This document shows positions 1-4,169 of a DNA stretch of 7,087 bases, one piece after another. The stretch lies in contig CAZHPF010000046.1 of assembly GCA_964534095.1 (NCBI GenBank), positions 1 through 7,087 on the forward strand, given 5' to 3'. Both the position numbers and the translations under genes were made by a program. The notes under the pieces were generated by a model. It was not told the DNA's origin. It was given only the letters and a program-made list of their open reading frames with translations, and did no database searches. Positions within the stretch are counted from its first letter, which is position 1, and each line of letters starts with the position of its first letter. The DNA comes from CALMSM01 sp964534095 (lineage in GTDB: Bacteria > Patescibacteriota > Saccharimonadia > Saccharimonadales > CALMSM01).

Positions 1-77
1 GGGGCGAGTGATGGGGATCGAACCCACGACCTTCGGAACCACACCCCGACGCTCTAACCAACTGAGCTACACCCGCC
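1..77 (-). tRNA. tRNA-His (anticodon GTG)
   Basis: The reverse strand folds as a full cloverleaf: acceptor GCGGGTG/CACTCGC, D-stem GCTC/GAGC, anticodon stem TCGGG/TCCGA with loop GTGTGGT, and T-arm GTGGG-TTCGATC-CCCAT. The anticodon GTG lies at plus positions 40-42. An additional G at position 77 sits opposite a C discriminator at position 3; this extra G(-1):C73 pair is the identity mark of tRNA-His and supports the assignment. Positions 1-2 give CC of the 3' end; whether the terminal A is encoded falls outside the window. It is transcribed from its own promoter in the 47-bp gap to the rdgB-like gene. Confidence 0.96.
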
Positions 78-98
78 AAATCTGACAAGAACGTACCG

Positions 99-107
99 AT
101 TTTACCA
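99..107 (-). promoter_or_regulatory. Extended -10 promoter of tRNA-His
   Basis: The minus strand reads TGGTAAAAT, an extended -10 element (TGn followed by TAAAAT, 5 of 6 consensus). Transcription would start near position 92, about 15 nt upstream of the tRNA 5' end. I see no convincing -35, as expected for an extended -10 promoter. Confidence 0.5.
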
Positions 108-124
108 CAAAATAACAGATACGC

Positions 125-676
125 CTAGCCACTGCGCGGCAGTTCGGCCACCAATGCCTTAATTGCTTGGGCGCGGTGACTGATAGCATCTTTTTCGGCA
201 GAAGTCATTTGTGCAAAGGTTTTGCTGTGCCCATCGGGCACGAAGCAAACATCAAACCCAAACCCGTTCTCGCCAGTCGCGACTACCACATGCCCCGCAT
301 TATCTGCGGAAGTAACCACATACTCGCGGCCATCGTAGTAGGCAATTGTTATGGTAACAAGTGCGCGTGGCTTTTTGCTCCGGGCTAGCTGATAGAGAGC
401 ATCCCGACCGAGGGTCATCTCGAAATACTTGATAAAAGGTCCTGGCAGCCCGCCCAGTTCTTCGAGCCCGGCAGCCACGTCCTCAACAATAACCGGCTTT
501 TGTACCTGCTCGTAGGCGCGCCTGGCTTTGTCCTTAATAATTTCTTCAAGGTCAAGGCTTTGGATTTCATCCAAATCAAGGTCGACAGCTTCAAGACCGT
601 AAGATTTCGGAAATAGCCGTCGCCACTCTGTTAATTTAGAGGCGTTGCCTGCTACTAAATAAACCGTTTGCACCAT
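125..676 (-). CDS. rdgB: Ham1/RdgB/ITPA-family non-canonical purine NTP pyrophosphatase (XTP/dITP diphosphatase)
   Basis: A 183-aa cytoplasmic enzyme expected to hydrolyse dITP/ITP/XTP to the monophosphate and pyrophosphate, keeping deaminated purines out of DNA and RNA. Family motifs are present in order: LVAGNASKLTE at 7-17 (phosphate-binding start), VED at 64-66 with the metal/base acid, GGLPGPFIKYF at 75-85, GFGFD at 138-142, and SHR at 167-169 near the C-terminus. The VED...GGLPGPFIKYF segment resembles the eukaryotic/archaeal ITPA form (LPGPYIKWF) more than the usual bacterial DDSGL...PGVYSAR form. I chose the ATG at 674-676 because the N-terminal strand starts there and an extended -10 ends 6 nt upstream; an in-frame TTG at 700 would add eight residues and lies upstream of that promoter. 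No Shine-Dalgarno is visible, so the mRNA is probably leaderless. Length is within the usual 180-200 aa. The family assignment is secure; the exact substrate preference is inferred. Confidence 0.93.
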   Translation of the reverse strand: MVQTVYLVAGNASKLTEWRRLFPKSYGLEAVDLDLDEIQSLDLEEIIKDKARRAYEQVQKPVIVEDVAAGLEELGGLPGPFIKYFEMTLGRDALYQLARSKKPRALVTITIAYYDGREYVVTSADNAGHVVVATGENGFGFDVCFVPDGHSKTFAQMTSAEKDAISHRAQAIKALVAELPRSG

Positions 677-682
677 AGGGCT

Positions 683-691
683 ATGATAACA
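683..691 (-). promoter_or_regulatory. Extended -10 promoter of the rdgB-like gene, leaderless type
   Basis: The minus strand reads TGTTATCAT, an extended -10 (TATCAT matches 5 of 6). Its last base lies 6 nt before the ATG at 676, which places the predicted transcription start on or next to the start codon. There is no Shine-Dalgarno sequence. Confidence 0.55.
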
Positions 692-701
692 CGCGGTCAA
701 G

Positions 702-953
702 CTATGGCTGGGTAGGATTTTGCATTTGGCTAAGGTTGGTAAAGGTTTTGCCGTTGGCGGCGCACTGTTCAGGGTAGATTTCCATGACAGGATAGCCCGC
801 TTCTACGCATGTTTCAAAAGAATTAATCTCAATACTCGTCTGGGCTCGCGTTCGTTGCCAGGCATGCCAACCAGCTACCAGCACCACAATTACAGCTACC
901 AGCACAATAACCACTTTAATACCGCGAAACTCTTGCCAGTCCTTGTGGTTCAT
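702..953 (-). CDS. Small single-pass anchored protein with a Cys-PVMEIYP-Cys domain
   Basis: The protein is 83 aa from the ATG at 951-953. Residues 11-32 form one hydrophobic helix (GIKVVIVLVAVIVVLVAGW), followed by a short charged linker and a C-terminal mini-domain, residues 44-73, with two cysteines (C49 and C64) framing GYPVMEIYPEQC and ending in GKTFTN. I recognise this pattern (SFEtCv.aG.PVmEsYPeqC...GktF) as a recurrent small domain in CPR and other bacterial proteins, of unknown function as far as I know. With the helix N-terminal, the domain most likely faces outside and the two cysteines may form a disulfide; this is inference. An ATG at 975-977 would add eight residues, but an extended -10 (961-969) lies inside that extension and 7 nt before the chosen start, so I prefer the shorter form. 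No partner is obvious; neighbours are transcribed separately. Confidence 0.78.
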   Translation of the reverse strand: MNHKDWQEFRGIKVVIVLVAVIVVLVAGWHAWQRTRAQTSIEINSFETCVEAGYPVMEIYPEQCAANGKTFTNLSQMQNPTQP

Positions 954-960
954 AAGCATT

Positions 961-969
961 ATAGTAGCA
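961..969 (-). promoter_or_regulatory. Extended -10 promoter of the 83-aa anchored protein gene
   Basis: The minus strand reads TGCTACTAT, ending 7 nt before the ATG at 953. An overlapping perfect TATAAT (958-963) is an alternative -10, 4 nt from the ATG. The same nonamer precedes the next gene upstream (1278-1286) at nearly the same distance from its ATG. Confidence 0.45.
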
Positions 970-1004
970 TGCTTCATAGTGCCTATGTAGGCAAAAAAGA
1001 GTCT

Positions 1005-1271
1005 CTAGAGAGGTCGTGTCATCCGAAAGTCTTGTACTGCAACTGTACCTGGCAAAGGAACCATTGTCCCTATATTCCAGGTATTTGGGGCACATGCCGG
1101 TTGACCGTTTACTTCTGCTGAACAAATCCAGCCGACTATCGGATTTTCGACACAGCCGCCACAGGCAATTCGCCCGCTAAACCCCGGGTCAGAGGCATGG
1201 CGACGCAGGGCGTCTTGATTCCAACACCGTGTACTAGCGCTTAAATTGACAGAAACCTCTAGATCAGGCAT
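1005..1271 (-). CDS. Unrecognised 88-aa Cys-containing protein
   Basis: I do not recognise this protein. It is 88 aa with five cysteines (C17, C37, C40, C50, C60), including a CGGC pair (CxxC) at 37-40, and a C-terminal half rich in Gly, Pro, Val and Thr that looks beta-forming (NTWNIGTMVPLPGTVAV). There is no clear signal peptide or membrane helix. The four cysteines at 37-60 could bind a metal or form disulfides; nothing in the sequence decides this. The reason to call it a gene, rather than leave about 370 bp empty, is its start: an extended -10 (TGCTACTAT, 1278-1286) ends exactly 6 nt before the ATG at 1269-1271, the same leaderless arrangement as its neighbours, and the frame stays open to a TAG at 1005-1007. 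It is followed 51 bp later by the 83-aa anchored protein gene on the same strand, which has its own promoter. It could be a lineage-specific gene or a remnant. Confidence 0.55.
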   Translation of the reverse strand: MPDLEVSVNLSASTRCWNQDALRRHASDPGFSGRIACGGCVENPIVGWICSAEVNGQPACAPNTWNIGTMVPLPGTVAVQDFRMTRPL

Positions 1272-1277
1272 TTTATC

Positions 1278-1286
1278 ATAGTAGCA
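1278..1286 (-). promoter_or_regulatory. Extended -10 promoter of the 88-aa protein gene
   Basis: The minus strand reads TGCTACTAT with the last base 6 nt before the ATG at 1271. TACTAT matches 4 of 6 consensus bases and has the TG extension. No Shine-Dalgarno is present, so a leaderless transcript is predicted. Confidence 0.42.
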
Positions 1287-1345
1287 GAAATATGCAAAAA
1301 AGTCAAAAGTATTTCTAAATCACCATCTATTAATAAGTGGCACGG

Positions 1346-1591
1346 CTACGACGATGCAATAATACGCACGATGGCCATAACTGCAACCACTGACCAAACA
1401 ATGTTAAGCACAAGTGGCTGAACATCCCTTTTGCGGGCAGTTTCGTAGATAATTGCTACAGCTCCGGTCAGGTTCAGCACTTGATACACCAAAGAGTCTG
1501 AATCAATAAGCCGAAAGCTCACTAACATGTATGCCCCTAGTATAGCGAGAACACCATACCATCCAATCATGTTAGTAAATCCGGTCTTCAT
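1346..1591 (-). CDS. CBU_0592-like small membrane protein
   Basis: An 81-aa integral membrane protein of unknown function with three predicted helices at about residues 8-26, 35-50 and 57-77. The pattern IGWYGVLAILGAYMLVSF ... SLVYQVLNLTGAVAIIYETARKRDVQPLVLNIVWSVVAVMAIVRII closely follows what I know of the CBU_0592 family (small bacterial membrane proteins with IGW.G, Y..LN..GA and a final LN..W helix). Length fits that family and the protein appears complete. The start ATG at 1589-1591 is supported by an extended -10 (TGCTATCCT) ending 6 nt upstream; no Shine-Dalgarno is present. It is divergent from the 1674 gene across an 82-bp promoter region. No reaction or partner can be inferred from the sequence. 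Confidence 0.82.
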   Translation of the reverse strand: MKTGFTNMIGWYGVLAILGAYMLVSFRLIDSDSLVYQVLNLTGAVAIIYETARKRDVQPLVLNIVWSVVAVMAIVRIIASS

Positions 1592-1597
1592 AGTTGT

Positions 1598-1606
1598 AGG
1601 ATAGCA
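1598..1606 (-). promoter_or_regulatory. Extended -10 promoter of the CBU_0592-like gene
   Basis: The minus strand reads TGCTATCCT, an extended -10 ending 6 nt before the ATG at 1591. A weak -35 candidate (TTTATG) lies 17 bp further upstream. A leaderless mRNA is predicted. Confidence 0.45.
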
Positions 1607-1632
1607 GAATAAGCGAGTCTCATAAACGCATA

Positions 1633-1641
1633 TGCTAAAAT
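1633..1641 (+). promoter_or_regulatory. Extended -10 promoter of the 1674 membrane protein gene
   Basis: The plus strand reads TGCTAAAAT. Transcription would begin near 1648, giving a leader of about 26 nt that contains a Shine-Dalgarno-like AAAGGA at 1663-1668, 5 nt before the ATG. A second -10-like TATAAA at 1656-1661 would leave too short a leader. This gene is therefore leadered, unlike its divergent neighbour. Confidence 0.42.
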
Positions 1642-1673
1642 GTGGCTACAGTACCTATAAATAAAGGATTCCT

Positions 1674-2222
1674 ATGACCCGCAGCACACTCGACAAGCTC
1701 CTATCATCAACTGGTCTTATCGTGGCAGTAGTACTCTTAGCTGCCTCCGGCGGGTTATTCTATGCCCATCGGTTTGTGCGTTCGCAGGTTCACGACCAGT
1801 TAACAGCCCAACGTATCACGTTTCCAGCCGCTGATAGTGCCGCACTGCATGCATTGCCACCGGCTGACCACGACGCCGTGGCTGCCTATGCCGGCCAGCA
1901 AGTTATCACGGGAGCCCAAGCAAAAGTGTTTGCCGACAACTACATCGCGGCACATCTGAAAGCGCTAAGCAACGACAGAACCTATGCCGAACTAAGCGCG
2001 GCATCGCGGGCAAACCCGTCAGATGCCGAACTGACTGCAAAAGTAGATAGTGTGTTCCGGGGTGAAACCTTGCGGGGGTTACTGCTCAATGCTTATGCCT
2101 TCGACACTATGGCCACCGTTGCTAAATTTGCCGCGCTTGGTTCTCTTCTGGCAGCGATAGTATTAGGCATGCTCTCACTGCTAGGCTTCCGCCACGCCAA
2201 AACCACCAACAAACGTCGTTAG
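1674..2222 (+). CDS. Two-helix membrane protein of an Actinobacteria-type uncharacterised family
   Basis: A 182-aa protein with one membrane helix near the N-terminus (about 12-31), a polar central region of about 115 residues, a second helix (about 148-171) and a basic tail (KTTNKRR). The central region should lie outside the membrane with both termini in the cytoplasm, by the positive-inside rule. The blocks VRSQVHDQLTAQRITFPA, AAYAGQQVITGAQAKVFADNYIAAHL, TYAELSAASRANPSDAEL and FRGETLRGLLLNAYAF (128-143) match my memory of hypothetical membrane proteins common in Actinobacteria such as Streptomyces and Mycobacterium; I know no established function. The start ATG is supported by AAAGGA 5 nt upstream. 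It stands alone between divergent and convergent neighbours. Because Saccharibacteria live on Actinobacteria, transfer from a host is possible, but that needs a phylogeny. Confidence 0.85.
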   Translation: MTRSTLDKLLSSTGLIVAVVLLAASGGLFYAHRFVRSQVHDQLTAQRITFPAADSAALHALPPADHDAVAAYAGQQVITGAQAKVFADNYIAAHLKALSNDRTYAELSAASRANPSDAELTAKVDSVFRGETLRGLLLNAYAFDTMATVAKFAALGSLLAAIVLGMLSLLGFRHAKTTNKRR

Positions 2223-2284
2223 AGTACGATCGATTATCGTATAGCAGAGAAGTACATCTAATAAATAATCTTGGGTATAAGCTG
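2223..2284. other. Short intergenic gap between convergent genes, weak hairpin
   Basis: This 62-bp AT-rich gap separates the 1674 gene from the tRNA pair. It holds a 6-bp inverted repeat, TACGAT at 2225-2230 and ATCGTA at 2236-2241, just after the stop codon. The stem is weak and has no T-run on either side, so calling it a terminator would be speculative. Confidence 0.25.
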
Positions 2285-2361
2285 TGGTGCCTCGGGCAGG
2301 ACTCGAACCTGCGACACGCGGGATAGAAGCCCGCTGCTCTAATCCGCTGAGCTACCGAGGC
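2285..2361 (-). tRNA. tRNA-Arg (anticodon TCT)
   Basis: The reverse strand gives a complete cloverleaf: acceptor GCCTCGG/CCGAGGC, TA at 8-9, D-stem GCTC/GAGC, anticodon stem GCGGG/CCCGC with loop CTTCTAT, T-arm GCAGG-TTCGAGT-CCTGC, discriminator A and encoded CCA (2285-2287). Anticodon TCT lies at plus positions 2325-2327 and reads AGA/AGG. It follows tRNA-Gly by 26 bp on the same strand with no separate promoter visible, so the two are probably one transcript. Confidence 0.97.
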
Positions 2362-2387
2362 ACGCTCTTTTGCTTCTCGCAAAAGCC

Positions 2388-2462
2388 TGGTGCGGGATGG
2401 GGTAGTCGAAACCCCGTCTCAAGTTTGGAAAACTTGCATATTAACCGTTATACGAATCCCGC
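2388..2462 (-). tRNA. tRNA-Gly (anticodon TCC)
   Basis: The reverse strand folds with acceptor GCGGGAT/ATCCCGC, an AT-rich D-stem GTAT/ATAT (one G-U pair), anticodon stem CAAGT/ACTTG with loop TTTCCAA, T-arm GGGGT-TTCGACT-ACCCC, discriminator A and encoded CCA (2388-2390). Anticodon TCC lies at plus 2427-2429 and reads GGA/GGG. The D-stem is unusually weak for a bacterial tRNA-Gly, but all other stems are perfect. It is first in a two-tRNA transcript with tRNA-Arg downstream. Confidence 0.94.
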
Positions 2463-2474
2463 ACGACGGAGCTG

Positions 2475-2502
2475 ATTATAGCATGTAACTGAGGTGGCTC
2501 AA
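2475..2502 (-). promoter_or_regulatory. Promoter of the tRNA-Gly/tRNA-Arg unit
   Basis: The minus strand has a perfect extended -10, TGCTATAAT (2475-2483), and a partial -35, TTGAGC (2497-2502), separated by 16 bp. The -35 overlaps the murA stop codon at 2499-2501. Transcription would start about 6 nt before the tRNA-Gly 5' end. This is the closest match to consensus on the minus strand of this window, fitting a stable-RNA promoter. Confidence 0.7.
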
Positions 2503-4022
2503 AGCTCGTGCATCATCGTAATGTGCGCGCCAAGACTGTTGAACCGTTCGGCCAAATCTTCGTATCCACGGTTGATCGAGTAAACATTACGAAGCATTGA
2601 CACGCCTGGTGCCGCGAGCATCGCAATCAAAAGAAGGACGGCCGGCCGAAGGGCGGGCGGGCAGGCGATATCAGCGGCACTAAACTTGGTTGGACCGTCA
2701 ATGTAAGCGCGATGTGGATCGGCCAATGTGACATTGGCACCGAGCTTACGAAGCTCTGTGTAGTATAGGGCGCGTTCCTCGTAGACCCAGTCATGGATGA
2801 GGGTACGGCCTTTGGCCACGGCTGCGATAGGAACAAAGTAGGGCAGGTTATCTATGTTGAGGCCAGGGAAGGGGCGGCCGTAAATTTTTTCCTCTAGTGC
2901 TACAAGCGAACCGTTGTGTTTATAGATTGTTACATCCGCCAGTTCAGTCTGGCCATTATCGGCCTTGTAGTACTCGCTAATGTCAAACTTGAGGTTCATA
3001 TGGGATAGTTTGACTAGCTCTAGTTCAATAAACTCAATGGGTACACGCTTGACGGTGATTTTAGAGTTGGTGGTCACGGCCGCCGCCACGAATGTCATGG
3101 CTTCAATGGGGTCTTCGCTGGGCGCATAGGTTACAGATTTTTTAATGTCTTTAATGCCGCGAATTTTAAGTGTGGTAGTACCGATACCTTCAATCTTGAT
3201 GCCGAGTTTTTTCAGGAAATAACAGAGGTCTTGCACCATATAGTTGGCGCTTGCCATTTTGATGGTTGTTTCTTGTTCGAACTTGGCAGCAGCCATAAGA
3301 ATATTCTCTGTGGTAGTGTCACCCGATTCGTACAGCACGATTTGTTTACCAGGGTGATGTTTAGCAACATTCACCTCATAATATCCGGTCTTGGCAACGA
3401 TATCTACTCCAAACTGCTCAAGCGCAAACAGATGTGGTTGAACGGTGCGAGTACCAAGCTTACAGCCGCCAGCGTAGGGGATTTTGAACTCATTGAACAA
3501 ATGCATCAATGGCCCAAGCAACATAATAACGCTGCGGGTTTTACGGGCGGCCACTTTGTCTATCTTGTTAAGCTGAAGGGTGGCAGGTGGCTTGATCTCT
3601 AAGTCGTTGTTTGCAAGCCAGCGCACGCTGACACCGATACTGGTCAGGACTTCTATGAGTCGATTGACTTCTTCGATGCGGGGCATTTTTTTGAGGCGCG
3701 TCGTGCCTTTGTTAAGCAAGGATGCCATCAGCAGGCACACAGCAGCATTCTTAGATGTTTTTACTTCGATACTACCGCGGAGCTCGTGGCCTCCTTCTAC
3801 GCGTAGGTTGATTGCCCCACCACTAATACTAATTAATGGTTTTTTAAGCACATCACTGATACGTCCCAGAGTCTCAAGACTAAGGTTTTGTTTGCCATGT
3901 TCAATTCGGTTAACAGCTGACTGGGAAGTACCCAGCTTACGTGCAAAGGCAGCCTGCGTCAGATTGCGTTCTTGCCGTAACTGATAAATAAGTTGACCAA
4001 TTTTCTCATTCGTTGTCTGCAT
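2499..4022 (-). CDS. murA: UDP-N-acetylglucosamine 1-carboxyvinyltransferase (MurA family) with N-terminal XRE-type HTH domain
   Basis: A 507-aa cytoplasmic protein. Residues 7-62 are an XRE-type helix-turn-helix (IGQLIYQLRQERNLTQAAFARKLGTSQSAVNRIEHGKQNLSLETLGRISDVL). Residues 70-507 are an EPT/MurA fold, about the length of a complete MurA (about 419 aa in E. coli). MurA moves enolpyruvate from PEP to UDP-GlcNAc, the first committed peptidoglycan step. Equivalents of its key residues are present: K91/N92 (K22/N23 of E. coli), R163 (R91), C187 (the PEP- and fosfomycin-reactive C115), R192 (R120), D391 (D305), R417 (R331) and R459 (R397). Some normally fixed motifs differ: GTRTVQ for GARPVD and PGLNID for PGFPTD, so it is divergent or a paralogue. 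I chose ATG 4022; ATG 4043 would start inside the palindrome at 4035-4050. The fusion with a DNA-binding domain is the odd feature and suggests autoregulation. It is divergent from glyA. Confidence 0.9.
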   Translation of the reverse strand: MQTTNEKIGQLIYQLRQERNLTQAAFARKLGTSQSAVNRIEHGKQNLSLETLGRISDVLKKPLISISGGAINLRVEGGHELRGSIEVKTSKNAAVCLLMASLLNKGTTRLKKMPRIEEVNRLIEVLTSIGVSVRWLANNDLEIKPPATLQLNKIDKVAARKTRSVIMLLGPLMHLFNEFKIPYAGGCKLGTRTVQPHLFALEQFGVDIVAKTGYYEVNVAKHHPGKQIVLYESGDTTTENILMAAAKFEQETTIKMASANYMVQDLCYFLKKLGIKIEGIGTTTLKIRGIKDIKKSVTYAPSEDPIEAMTFVAAAVTTNSKITVKRVPIEFIELELVKLSHMNLKFDISEYYKADNGQTELADVTIYKHNGSLVALEEKIYGRPFPGLNIDNLPYFVPIAAVAKGRTLIHDWVYEERALYYTELRKLGANVTLADPHRAYIDGPTKFSAADIACPPALRPAVLLLIAMLAAPGVSMLRNVYSINRGYEDLAERFNSLGAHITMMHEL

Positions 4023-4031
4023 AGCACAACC

Positions 4032-4059
4032 ATAATACCGCATGCGGTATATTTTGCAA
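4032..4059 (-). promoter_or_regulatory. Promoter of the HTH-murA gene
   Basis: On the minus strand a -35 TTGCAA (4054-4059, 4 of 6) and a -10 TATTAT (4032-4037, 5 of 6) are separated by 16 bp. The -10 ends 9 nt before the ATG at 4022, so the leader would be only about 2-3 nt; an overlapping TATGGT, 6 nt from the ATG, would give none. No Shine-Dalgarno is visible. Confidence 0.5.
4035..4050. promoter_or_regulatory. Perfect 16-bp palindrome, candidate operator
   Basis: ATACCGCATGCGGTAT is identical on both strands, with 8-bp arms and no spacer. It occupies almost the whole spacer between the -35 and -10 of the murA promoter and overlaps three bases of the -10, the classic position for a repressor. 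XRE-type HTH proteins bind such dyads as dimers, and the adjacent gene encodes an XRE domain fused to MurA. That the protein binds here is inference. Confidence 0.6.
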
Positions 4060-4081
4060 TACTTTTTTTGTACCAAATACC

Positions 4082-4090
4082 TGATAAAAT
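4082..4090 (+). promoter_or_regulatory. Extended -10 promoter of glyA
   Basis: The plus strand reads TGATAAAAT (TGn plus TAAAAT, 5 of 6). Transcription should start near 4097, giving a leader of about 73 nt before the glyA ATG. A second -10-like TACAAT at 4112-4117 would give a leader of roughly 45 nt. No good -35 is visible for either. Confidence 0.45.
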
Positions 4091-4108
4091 AGAAGCATGA
4101 TCTGAAAT

Positions 4109-4152
4109 GTATACAATTAAAGTAGAGACTGCAAAGAGAGCTTGTTGTATAC
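4109..4152 (+). promoter_or_regulatory. Leader inverted repeat upstream of the glyA ribosome-binding site
   Basis: GTATACAA at 4109-4116 is perfectly complementary to TTGTATAC at 4145-4152. The stem can continue inward through a T-G pair and then AAG (4120-4122) with CTT (4141-4143) past a 2-nt bulge. The hairpin would end 4 nt before the Shine-Dalgarno (4157-4164). Alternatively, the two self-palindromic GTATAC copies, 38 bp apart, could be protein sites. No known riboswitch is recognisable. Confidence 0.4.
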
Positions 4153-4156
4153 CTAT

Positions 4157-4164
4157 AAGGAGGG
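4157..4164 (+). promoter_or_regulatory. Strong Shine-Dalgarno sequence of glyA
   Basis: AAGGAGGG lies 5 nt before the ATG at 4170 and fixes that start over the in-frame ATG at 4107, which would add 21 residues not expected in this family. It is by far the strongest ribosome-binding site in the window. Confidence 0.85.
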
Positions 4165-4169
4165 AACTG

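Noticed and set aside
677..700. Upstream TTG start for the rdgB-like gene
   Set aside because: It would add eight residues before the family's first strand and would lie upstream of the -10 box at 683-691.
981..992. Short palindrome GCCTATGTAGGC before the 83-aa protein gene
   Set aside because: Five-bp arms with a 2-nt centre cannot form a good hairpin, and no regulator or promoter element lines up with it.
720..1121. Plus-strand open frame of 133 codons opposite the 83-aa and 88-aa protein genes
   Set aside because: The translation looks random (Tyr/Ser/His-rich, no domain), it has no promoter or ribosome-binding site, and the opposite strand has frames with a recognisable domain and promoters.
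1286..1316. Inverted repeat AGAAATA/TATTTCT with a 17-nt A-rich loop
   Set aside because: The stem is only A/T plus one G/C pair with a large loop and no T-run beyond it; chance is likely in this AT-rich gap, and it is not a convincing terminator of the CBU_0592-like gene.
2236..2250. Promoter-like TGCTATACG on the minus strand after the 1674 gene
   Set aside because: No start codon or RNA follows at the spacing seen elsewhere, so there is nothing for it to drive.
3231..3984. Plus-strand open frames antisense to murA (3231-3602 and 3580-3984)
   Set aside because: They lie entirely opposite a confidently identified MurA-family gene, have no recognisable content and no initiation signals.
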